Below, piece by piece: positions 10,557-20,097 of a stretch of DNA of 64,000 bases. This stretch comes from Bathymodiolus brooksi. Lineage: Eukaryota > Mollusca > Bivalvia > Mytilida > Modiolidae. The DNA lies in NCBI GenBank assembly GCA_963680875.1, contig OY804580.1, forward strand, positions 96,687,353 to 96,751,352, written 5' to 3'. The translations under genes were made by a program, and so were the position numbers. The notes below the pieces were generated by a model. It saw only the letters and a list, made by a program, of their open reading frames with translations. It was not told where the DNA came from and did not search any database. Positions within the stretch are counted from its first letter, which is position 1; each line of letters begins with the position of its first letter.

Positions 10557-12590
10557 GACAGATTGTCGCTAAATACAGGTGTAATTGATATTGTTATGAA
10601 ATGTGTTGTCAAGGGAAATTAAAATTAAGGTCACATAATAAAAATATATTGCTTAACAGAGGTGGTCACTAAAGTAGGTTTGACTGCATGTACTTATTAT
10701 CAGTTTCAAGCATTTGGCACTGGAATTATATTTTCAAAAAAAATGAAACATAATTCTACTTTTGACTATAATTTTGGACTATTGTGTACTTATTTATTTT
10801 TCATGTCATTATATGGTGTATTTAAGGTAATAATTCATCTAATAACCAACTTACAATAATCATGGCATTTTCTGCAATGAGCGTGACATTTCTATCTTGC
10901 GATCATACAATTTTGTCGAGTTCATTCATAAGCGAGCATTATATAGTAAGAATACAACATCATTGAGACCAATTCTCAATAGAAAACACATTGAGTAAAC
11001 CCTTTACTGATTGCTGGATCTGTGTGATATTTTACAATGCCGTATGGGGCCTATTTTAACTTCCGTTTTGTTGTTAGCAAATCCTGAATTATGGGTAATG
11101 TTTAACATTGAATTGAAATGTCTAAGCTATGATATAGATTTTTCTCAGAATATCGACTTGCACTATATGCAGATCTATGCATCATAAATGCATGTATAAT
11201 TATTGGAAAACTACATTGATCAGTATTAGTGGGTTTTTTTACATTTTTATTTTAAGAATCGATAATGTTACCGGAAGTACACAAAAAGGTCATAGATCTT
11301 AAGTTCATGTTCCCCGAATAATCCAGTTGTTATATTCTGACTCCCTACTGTCGTCATGTAGAGACGATTGTCGATAGAGGGCGCAGTAATCATTCGAGAT
11401 TTCTCTACTCTAGATTTAGTTTCTATTGAATACTTTTTAATGCCAGTAATAAGGTCATGTTGGATATTTTTACCTGGTTAGACTTGGTATAGATACAGGA
11501 TTCCAAAGGGGTGAAATATTTAAAGTTTATTGAAGCAAAGTGTGCAAAATATAGTGGTAATTGTATTAGAATGTTGAAATAAATCTTGATAGCTTAAATT
11601 GAAAAGTTTCTATACATTGAGGCTGAAAATGGGGTTAACTATTTTCTTAAATATTGTATTAGATCCATTAGACTTCAGTAAAAAATCTTACTCCTCATGC
11701 ACTTGTAAACGAAACCCTTTATTCTCAATAAGAAACAGTAATATAGATCTTGCAGTTATTTTCTAAAGTACAGGGTTTACTCGATTGCTGCATCAGTGGG
11801 ACCGTAATATGTGACTTTAACGTTCTTTTTGTTTATGTTAAACACAGAGTATGTGCCATATACGTATATTAAGAAGAAGCTATTATTATTAAATAGAAAC
11901 GTATATTAAAATATGAGTTTCGCAAAACCATTGAAATGGGCGATAATACTGAAGATGAGTTTTAAAAAACAGACATGGTTTTTCTTTGTAATTCGTGGAC
12001 TTCTTCAAAGTGCTATTTGATGTATTTTATGCAAGCGCAAAATAACTGGACAGAAGCCAGCATTTTTATGGAATTTTGTCCAAGACGACGTTAAAATTGT
12101 TAAATTTTTATAGTTTTAGATTGTCTTAGCGAATCCTAATGATAAAAAAGGGTTAATGTATTCAAATATTAAGTTAAGACGTTTCAGTGATTGGTTGTCA
12201 GAAAACATAACATTTGAGTTTTTACTGCTTTCAGTATTAAATGTCAACCCCCCTTTTTTATATCAATGGGATTCGTTTTAAGTTGTGTTTGTATAAAACT
12301 TGAAGTCCTGAATGATGTTGTGTTTCGCAGAAATACGGGTCGGGACTCGACACATACATTTTTATATTCTGTCATGCGTTGAATATGGTGCCAACGGTTT
12401 TTGAGTTATTTATGCGTTATTTATTTTTTTCTTATTTTATTTTTTTGTTGCAATTCAAATATTTATAGAAGTGAGAAAAAAATACATCATATGTAAAAAT
12501 GAATAAAACAATTTTCAAAATAAGCTGGTTTTTGTTTTAAATATTGAGTTAAACGTAAACATGTCTGCAGATAGTTTGTTTGTTTGTTAG
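10557..12590. other. 2-kb unassigned intergenic DNA
   Basis: I find no supported coding region, RNA gene, tandem array or complete mobile element. Short frames such as 10662-10859 have no recognisable motif. Confidence 0.5.
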
Positions 12591-12833
12591 ATGGTGTTTA
12601 ACGCCACTTTCAACAATATATCAGTTATATCGTGGCAGTCAGTTTTAATGGTGGAGGAAACTGGAGAACCCGGAGAAAACCACGGACCTATCACAAGTCA
12701 GTTACAAACTTTATCACATTATGTTGTACACCACGCCCTGATCGAGATTCGAACTCGCAACATCAGTGGTGATAGGCACTGATTGCATATAGGTAAATCC
12801 AACTACCATACGATCACGGCCACGACGGCCCCC
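12591..12833 (-). repeat. tRNA-derived SINE, full length, antisense
   Basis: Read in reverse complement: head 'gggggccgtcgtggccgtga', box-B-like 'tgcgagttcgaatctcgatc', central 'aggtccgtggttttctccgg', 'aaactgactgccacgatata', end GGCGTTAAACACCAT. All modules are present, so this copy is a good family reference. Non-coding. Confidence 0.85.
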
Positions 12834-13210
12834 TGTCTGCAGATAGTCATTAATGCTATACCATATACACGTCCGCGTATCATATCAGTTAAACTCTACA
12901 CGAAGATCGGCAGGACATATGGAACCATGCAATTTTCTAATATCTTGCAACAGTACAAAAAGGACTAAGCATATGTTTTGTATATAAAATGTCATTTACA
13001 AACTCCAATCGTGCTATCGTGACACTTGAAACAGACACAATAGGTTCATAGACAACAATGGACTATTCTTTTGTCTGTCCTTCGAGATCCCTTTTTAGAG
13101 CCCCCACACTTAGCAATATTGACATGGTGCCTTACCATGCCTTCCGCTTCCAGCACCATGATAACCTCAACATGAACGAGCCATTTGCCTTTGAGAATTG
13201 GGGATGGGTT

Positions 13211-13498
13211 ATGGTGTTTAACGCTACTTTCAACAATATTTCAGTCATATCGTGGCGGTCAGTTTTATTGGTGGAGGAAACCAGAGTACCAGAGAAAACC
13301 CTAGACCTGTCGCAAGTCACTGACCAACTTTATCACCTAATGTTGTATGAGTACATCTCGCCTGAGTGGGATTCAAACTCACAACGTGGGTGGTGATAGG
13401 CATTGATTGCATAGGTAGTGATTAATCCAACTATGATACGATCACGACCACGACGTTAGTGGTGATAGACACTGATTGCATAGATAGCGACGGCCCCC
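13211..13498 (-). repeat. tRNA-derived SINE with duplicated head segment, antisense
   Basis: All SINE modules are present in antisense. In addition, the segment 'gttagtggtgatagacactg' (13455) repeats the 'gtgggtggtgataggcattg' part seen at 13386, so the tRNA-like head is partly duplicated before the terminal GACGGCCCCC. Non-coding. Confidence 0.8.
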
Positions 13499-13859
13499 AC
13501 CTGACTTTTATACATGGACACTAATGGTAAATTATTGTGATTTATCTCATAAATATTACGATAACTGTTTATTTCCACCTTGCCATACATAAATAAGTAC
13601 AAAGTACACTGTTTTTGTGTACTTAAATGGGTACAAAGTACAATATTGAAAATAACTATAATTCATTTCTCAATTCAAAATCTCGGTCATCCAATAAGAT
13701 AATATGACCCAACATTTATACTCCACTCTCTTTATCTCCAGGATTAATATTTCTTAAGATATTGAATACGTTTGATCAATAAATTAAAAACATGGTATTA
13801 TATTTAAATAATTTCGATGAGACATTTTCACTAATAGAGAAGGTTTGGGCCAATAAAAC

Positions 13860-14000
13860 TAGTATAATCCAGCTACTCTTTATTTAAATGCCTGTACCAA
13901 GCCAGGAAAGCGAGTAGTCGTGCATGGGAGTATTGATTTTGCCAACCTTTCTAAGGTTTTTCCATTAGATTTTGGAACTGTTTCGACAATGTGGTATATT
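13860..14000 (+). repeat. Dispersed repeat carrying a single minisatellite-like monomer
   Basis: 'atgcctgtaccaagccagga' is followed by 'ttttccattagattttggaa' and 'ctgtttcgacaatgtggtat'. The last part aligns with one unit of the 3.67-4.69 kb minisatellite. Other copies: 3553 (plus), 14560-14640, 53650-53775 and 55800-55830 (minus). Confidence 0.6.
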
Positions 14001-14289
14001 TTGTTTTTCATCCCTTGATCAGGTCAAGTAGAATTCATGGAGTTATGTCCCTTTAAAAATATCAACATTTAATACAGTGACTTTGATCCCATTAACCTAG
14101 TTCAACATCTAAATTTGTTTTGTTTTGAAGGCGTCTGTTTTCAACCCATGTAAACGAATTTTCTTTTTACTCTTAATTTATTGGTTTACGATGCTTATAT
14201 TGTCTCTGTTTTTCGTTTTACAACTGACATAATATTTTAAAACTTAAATAAACCTGATTAGTGGTTTGTAATATTTCGCTATCATAATT

Positions 14290-14650
14290 GTAAATAAACA
14301 TTGGAGAATATCGAAGGGGCAATCAAAAATGAACAATCCAGAGAAACTGGCAACATATGGTACACAAGACGAAGACCAACAAAACAAAAACACAACACAA
14401 TATGTGTTGGACACCACTATACGCAAACAAACATAAATAACGTAAATAAAACATGGATCCTCCTACAAACAGGCGGAGGTAAAGACGAATCGCACTTCAT
14501 TTTTATTTCTCGGAAATTGTAAATGATGAATTGTTGAAAAAAAAAAAAAAAAAGGAAAAACTGTCGGAACAGTCCAAAATCCAATATGAATTCGTAATAA
14601 TACACGACCGTTCACTTTCCTGGCTTGGTAAACAGGCACATCCATATACT
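14290..14650 (-). repeat. Two antisense dispersed repeats
   Basis: 14305-14420 ('gaaggggcaatcaaaaatga', 'acaaaacaaaaacacaacac') is the antisense of the family at 6235-6298. 14537-14553 is an A run. 14560-14650 ('aactgtcggaacagtccaaa', 'gttcactttcctggcttggt') is the antisense of the 13860 family. Confidence 0.6.
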
Positions 14651-14695
14651 GGGGAGTGTTAAACAGCCGTACCGAATTTCGTGTGATACGGTTCT

Positions 14696-15100
14696 CATAC
14701 AATAGATATCTAATTTAGTGCGCACGACACGTTTCTGGAATAACCGTTATCGGTTACGCTCATAATCAAAACGATTGGAAAGTCCAACAATTTATAATCT
14801 TGTGAGCAGGTAAACCAAAGGGCCTGAAATTGATAGCCAAAATAGGATATTTGCTTGATAGAGATTGATTTCAGTTTTAATAAATTACGTTATTTAGGTA
14901 CTGTAAATTTCAAGCATAAATATATATAATAAACCATGTCAGTACCCAAGCACTACTTCGTGAATGATATCCCCGGAGGCTAGTAGACCATCAACAGATA
15001 GTTGACCCACTGATAGAAATATATAAATATATATAATAAACCATGTCAGTACCCAAGCACTACTTTGTGAATGATATCCCCGGAGGCTAGTAGACCACCA
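14696..15100 (+). mobile_element. Inverted-repeat element with two 58-bp-satellite-like monomers
   Basis: The end 'atagatatctaatttagtgc' and 'acgacacgtttctggaataa' match the termini at 19.8 and 29.9/30.2 kb, and the interior 'gtaaaccaaagggcctgaaa' matches 19914. It then carries two monomers beginning 'aataaaccatgtcagtaccc' at about 14931 and 15035, each continuing with a 'gaatgatatccccggaggct' segment. These are diverged relatives of the 58-bp satellite unit, spaced about 104 bp apart. The 3' end is lost at the junction with the 15104 repeat. Confidence 0.7.
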
Positions 15101-15103
15101 ACA

Positions 15104-15530
15104 CACTGTGTACAATCGAGTACGGCAACGGTTGTTTGGTTTCACTTCCGTTTAGCTATGAAGGACTTCAGGACACGAGAGGTGGGTACATTTTTTGAAA
15201 ATTTTGTTATCTAGAAATGAATTGATGACCCAAGTGTAATACTTGTCTTTTTCTAGATATAGTTTTGCGTCAAAACACATTCAATGTTAAGCCCATTATT
15301 ACAAATGGTATGAAAAAACATGGGAGATGGTGGTGTTGGTGATCATTTTCACAGATTTTTGCGTGGTTTTAATCGATTTTGTGCTCCTATTTGATATATT
15401 TCATCTTTTTATTGATTCTGCATTTAGATTAATATGTTCCCTACTTTTGTCACTATCCTACCATTGACGATTCCTGCAAATTATCGCTTTTCATCTCAGT
15501 TTTGGTCAGTGGGTTTAAAAGTCGGTGTAC
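15104..15530 (+). repeat. 0.43-kb repeat, left member of an inverted pair
   Basis: Matches the reverse complement of 18819-19246 over its whole length, with few substitutions and a few short indels; 'tttttctagatatagttttg' and 'ttgattctgcatttagatta' are shared. Homology weakens beyond 15530. The frames inside it are not conserved as proteins between the copies, so it is probably non-coding. Confidence 0.85.
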
Positions 15531-16118
15531 TATTTGGTTAATGCAAAAATATTTGTTTGGAACGGTTTGGTAATGCAAAAGTGTACGATATGGTATGTAT
15601 AGAAAACTTCGAAAATTCGATTTCAACTGCAGTATGCCACAGCAATTCGATATAATCTTAATCAGGGACATCGATTATCTTTGGGCATTACTCTGTACGT
15701 GTAGAGATAAAAAAAAACGTACATAATATCCTTTCTTTCTCATGATGAGGTAACACCAAAAACCAACATCTTTATAATCGTATTCTCAATTCCATCTTTA
15801 CATTAAAGGCTACATATATTTTGGCCATACATAAGACGTTTAAAAGCCAGGGTGTCTATTTACTGTTATAGTGACAACCTGAACCTTTGAGCCGTAATGA
15901 AAGCGGGAGGTTTGGCGCTTTAAAATCTGATTCAACCCGCCATTTCTTTAGAAATGCCTGTACCAAGTCAGGGTCATTACGGTTTTCACAGTTTTCCGGT
16001 TGTTGACTGATTTTGTCTGTTTATATACTTATGAGTTTTGACTTTCCCTTTGTAAGATTGCTCGGAGTTCGGTAATTTTGTTATTAGCCTTATTTAACAG
16101 CATCCCAGAAGTAGTAAT
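15531..16118. other. Intergenic with a sense dispersed repeat
   Basis: About 15867-16075 ('gaaagcgggaggtttggcgc', 'atgcctgtaccaagtcaggg', 'tatgagttttgactttccct') is the reverse complement of 38420-38640, a widely dispersed bivalve-type repeat. The rest is unassigned. Confidence 0.65.
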
Positions 16119-16997
16119 CAATGGCGTAGCTTCCATTGAGGCAATGAGGCAAGTTGCCAACTGCCTCACTAGAATTTTTCGCAGTAAAAAAATTAATGTG
16201 ATTAATATTATAAAAGTTGATTAAAATACGAGAAATAAAAACCTTTGTCAAAGTTTGTAATAAAAATATATTCTACATCATTAATAGAAATCGTTTACGG
16301 AAACTTTTGGCTCCATCATGTTACATAATTTAGTATAGTTTGTTAAAGTTTGAAAGAGGAAATGGAAAAGTTCCTAATTAAAAAAAGGAAGACTACAGAG
16401 TCCACGGACACTAGGACAGTACCAAGTAATATTAAACTAGTCTACAGTGGGTTACCTCATAATGGCATTCGAGTCAGACGACAGTCGAAAATCATGACTC
16501 TGCCACGAATAAAAAAAACCCATTATAATTAATCAGTCAACAAATTAGGAAGCTGATACCAGGGACGGCCCTAGAATTTTTCAAACAGGAAGGCGCGCTA
16601 CAATTTTGTTCTGCAAATATTTGAGAAAACTATTATCAAACGGGGGGGGGGGGGGGGGGGGGAGCACGCCCGGTGCGCCGGGCTTAAATCCGCTCTTAGA
16701 TACAAGCTTATTTTATCTTCTCGTTTTTTTTCGATTGCAGAAATAGATTCTATCTGAAACTCGGGAAGAAGCTTCATGTAGCCACTCCCAAGGTTCTGAA
16801 ATAAATTCACAAACACAGTCATTTGACGCATATCGAAATAGTTTTCTGCGTGTTATTTCGGTTATTATTGAAATCATAAAATATCCAATTAAACTCGGGA
16901 AAATGCGTTTCAATCGCCCATTTTTTTTTAATTTCCAGACCCCCCCCCCCCCCTAGCGAATTGCCTCACTAGAAAAAAGACCCAAGCTACGCCACTG
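16119..16997. mobile_element. 879-bp DNA transposon relic, TIR 'cagtggcgtagctt'
   Basis: Left end 'caatggcgtagctt' and right end 'aagctacgccactg' are inverted copies with one mismatch. GTAAT flanks both sides (16114-16118 and 16998-17002). Subterminal 'ttgcctcactagaa' also occurs near both ends (inverted context differs). The inside holds a G run at about 16641-16662, a C run at 16939-16953 and no transposase. A CAGTGGCGTAGC terminus is typical of hAT-type non-autonomous elements. Part of the interior (16559-16690) may be a second nested element ('cagggacggccctagaattt'). Confidence 0.7.
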
Positions 16998-17125
16998 GTA
17001 ATGCCTTCCTCTTACAAGACACCCGATGAGTGTCTTGACTTCCTGTATGTGCAAAAACGAAAAATCAGTTAATCATATTTCATTTCATTTCATACTAAGA
17101 TTTGAAGTAATGAACCAACCATGCG

Positions 17126-17880
17126 TCATAAATATTTGACGATGTCACCTTTATTCTTAGGTCCACTCATGAACCTTAACCATTTACCATGGAACATTTT
17201 GTATCCAATTCGCCAAAACTTGTTAACTGCGGGACATTCGTACCTCATTAGGGTGGTAGACTCCGAATTATGCCACTTAACAACATCTAGAAATAATAAA
17301 AAAGCTATATTGTCCATCGGAAATGAGGCAAGAGCCAACATTTTGTGAAATTGTATCCATATATATCTACTTTTCCATGATTGTTCATTGTTTCTAGTAC
17401 TGATGGAACGAGATCTAAAAGATGTTTTCCGTCCTCATTTTCAAAATGACCATCGTCGCTATAATCCATTTCCTGGAAATCGACGTCCTCCTTAGCAAGT
17501 GTTTCGTGATTTCCCTTTATACAGTCATGAACTGGTGAATCAGATGGTTTCATCCTTTTATGAAGAGGACTTGAAATAGTAGTAATGTCTGAGCTTTTAT
17601 CTAATACGATGTGAAGTTTTAAGGAATCAAGCGTAGTGTCGGTATCGATTTTCTTTCCCGTTGAATCAAGCTCTCTAGGTATAATATTAAAATTATGGCT
17701 CCTGTAACCGTATATTCCATTTTTTTCATTTAACTCTAAATGCTTGATCTTTAAAGACGTCTAGGCTGTGATTTTTTACTGAATGTTTGATGATGTTGTC
17801 AAATTCCGTACATGTTGTATCACAATAATAACAGCAAAATGGATGGTTTGCATGTACATGGTCTATCACTTTCTGATGAT
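17126..17880 (-). pseudogene. Frameshifted C2H2-finger protein relic
   Basis: Three minus-strand frames join head to tail. 17880 to about 17730 encodes a C2H2-like unit (CCYYCDTTCTEFDN, then IIKHSVKNH). About 17765 to 17305 is open without an ATG at its head and includes MKPSDSPVHDC and the acidic run DYSDDGHFENEDG. 17341 to 17126 continues with MLALASFPMDNIAFLLFLD and FWRIGYKMFHGKWLRFMSG. Two shifts in frame (near 17740 and 17330) break it. Family unknown to me; the Trp/aromatic-rich end suggests a multicopy bivalve gene or transposon-encoded protein. It lies between the inverted 0.43-kb repeats. Confidence 0.5.
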
Positions 17881-17887
17881 GATAACA

Positions 17888-18462
17888 ACTAGAGGCTCAG
17901 TGGGCTGAGCCTGTGTCGCTCACCGTTCATTCTGCTTTGAGGATACTTAATACAGAGCCTTCCATAGGTACTTCCCACCAAGTTTCGGTTCATTTGTGAA
18001 AACGGTTTCAGAGGAGAAGATTTTTTTAGAAATCAACCAATCAAGAACATGAATGGTCTGTGGCGGCCATGTTTGTTAACGGATCGGAACTAAATGAGCA
18101 TCTTTATAGAGGACCTTCCAAGGATGCTTCCTACCAAGTTTTGATTCATTTGGCCAGGCGGTTTCAGAGGAGAAGATTTTTTAGAAATCAACCAATCAGA
18201 AACAAGAATGGCCTGTGGCGGCCATGTTTGTTAATGGATCGGGATGAAATTAGCAATCTTTAGAGGACCTTCCGTAGATGCTTCCTACCAAGTTTCGGTT
18301 CATTTGGCCAAATGGTTTCAGAGGTGAAGATTTAAAAAAAAATCGGCCAATCAGAAACAAGAATTGCCTGTGGCGGCCATGTTTGTTAATGGATCGGGAC
18401 AAAATGAGCAATCTTTATAAAGGACATTCCATAGATGCTTCCTACCAAGTTTCAGTTCATTC
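17888..18462 (+). repeat. 155-bp tandem repeat, about 3.5 copies
   Basis: The block 'tggcggccatgtttgttaa' begins at 18061, 18216 and 18371, an exact 155-bp period. An initial partial unit starts near 17950 with 'cttcccaccaagtttcggtt'. It is preceded by 'aggctcagtgggctgagcct' and 'gtgtcgctcacc', a start found in common bivalve dispersed repeats. The open frames over it are shadows of the repeat. Confidence 0.85.
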
Positions 18463-18818
18463 TCTACGCTTTGCAAGCCATGCCATTGAAAGTTTTCTGA
18501 CATGATAATAATGGTTTTATACAAAAATCTTTATAATCGTTCCGGATGTTGGAATCGGTGTTGACGAAACATTGCATTTTAGACAACAATATCTAAAGCA
18601 AAATGGGAAGTTTTCTGATGTATCTACTGAATTTTGGAATATGAAATATTCCAATTAGCAATCTGCCGCATGTATAAAATTACATAGTGAAGAATTTTTC
18701 ATATTTGACATACAAATGTACGCAACACGGACCTTTAAACCAACTAAGAGAAAAACCAAACCGTACATTTTTTGTATTGTTTATAATACCGAACGTACAC
18801 TTACCTTAAACCAAACAC

Positions 18819-19246
18819 GTACACCGACTTTTAAACCCACGGACAAAAACTGAGATGAAAAGCGATAATTTGCAGGAATCATCAATGGTAGGATAGTGAC
18901 AAAAGTAGGGAACATATTAATCTAAATGCAGAATCAATAAAAAGATGAAATATATCAAATAGGACCACAAAATCGAGGAAAACCACGCAAAAATCTGTGA
19001 AAATGATCACCAATACCACCATTTCCCATGATTTTTTCATACCATTTGTAATAATGGGCTTAACATTGAATGTGTTTTGACGCAAAACTATATCTAGAAA
19101 AAGACAAGTGTAATGCCTGGGTTATCAATTCATTTCTAGATAACAAAATTTTCAAAAAATGTGCCCATCTCTCGTGTCCTGACGTCCATCCTAGCTAACC
19201 GGAAGTGAAACCAAACAACCGTTGCCGTACTCGATTGTACACAGTG
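18819..19246 (-). repeat. 0.43-kb repeat, right member of an inverted pair
   Basis: Reverse-complement partner of 15104-15530. Both copies end at the sequence 'cgagtacggcaacggttgtt' (read on the element strand near its start). The two copies face each other around 3.3 kb that holds the 16119 transposon, the C2H2 relic and the 155-bp array. Confidence 0.85.
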
Positions 19247-19565
19247 CAACAGAGATGATGGCCCACTGATAGAAATATAAAATGTAGATGTATGTGTCTA
19301 ATTTGTTTCGATGGCAATAACTCTATCTTAGGAGAGAATTTGGGTTAAAATTCAATTCTAACATAACCTCCTTCTTTCGCATTGTTAACAAACGAGCGAG
19401 TTATCCATTCGGTATCATCTCATTAGCACATGCGCCGGTGAATGTGACTGACTTTTCCATTGGCAGCATAAATTGTGCGCGACATTTTCCGCAAACGTAA
19501 ATATAAATTACCGTCTTCCAATCAAGGTATACTACCGTATTTGTATTCTTAGACATATCAGAATA

Positions 19566-19722
19566 GAAATAAATCATGGAAGCCAGAATGTGTTTTGAGT
19601 TTTAACATGGATTGGCGGATATTAGTAAATTGTATCCCTCGCTTTTGGCTCGGGATAAAATACTAATATCCGCCAATCCATGTTAAAACTCCCAACACAT
19701 TCTGGCTTCCATGATTTATTTC
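19566..19722. mobile_element. Near-perfect hairpin: 62-bp arms, 33-bp loop
   Basis: 19566-19627 and 19661-19722 are inverted copies ('tggaagccagaatgtgtttt' against 'aacacattctggcttcca') with about two mismatches. The loop includes 'ccctcgcttttggctcggga'. This shape fits a foldback-type MITE. No coding capacity and no obvious target duplication. Confidence 0.8.
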
Positions 19723-19798
19723 TTAAATATTAAAAGGTAAAATGTCCCTAGGGTTGCTTAACAGCCAATTAAAATTGTAAATATACATATTATTGAAA

Positions 19799-20097
19799 TA
19801 AAAACGTAGATATAAAAGTTAGTGCCCACGACGCTTTTCTTGTATAACCTTCATCAGGCACGTTCAAAGCTAAATATTTTAAACCAAATAATTCAAAAGT
19901 CTTTGGGAGCAAGAAAACCAAAGGGCTTAAACAGGATAACCACAATCAAAGGGCCTAAACAGGATAACCACAATCAAAGGGCCTAAACAGGATAACCAAT
20001 ATCGGCTAAGGTCACTCTATGTCTGAGGGAGGAAAACTTTAGCATTAATAATAACTGCATAATTTAAGAACTATTAATTTCGATATTTTTTTAAGTA
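19799..20097 (+). mobile_element. Left half of the inverted-repeat element bordering the satellite
   Basis: The end 'cgtagatataaaagttagtg' with 'aaccttcatcaggcacgttc' matches the termini at 14.7 and 29.9 kb. The interior contains a 28-bp unit 'caaagggcctaaacaggata' repeated about three times (19920-20000), then 'ctctatgtctgagggaggaa' and 'ctgcataatttaagaac', colinear with the 29946-30217 copy read in reverse. The 58-bp satellite starts directly after this. Confidence 0.7.

Noticed and set aside
12591..13396. Frames of 60-112 codons with [13 protein letters not shown] and LLVEETG
   Set aside because: They are conceptual translations of antisense SINE copies and recur at 36227, 46784, 48347 and 49227.
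17126..17348. Plus-strand 75-codon frame
   Set aside because: Shadow of the minus-strand pseudogene, which has the protein-like composition and continues across frameshifts.
18060..18505. Frames with LWRPCLLMD repeats
   Set aside because: Translations of the 155-bp tandem repeat. 155 is not a multiple of three, so no consistent protein repeat results.
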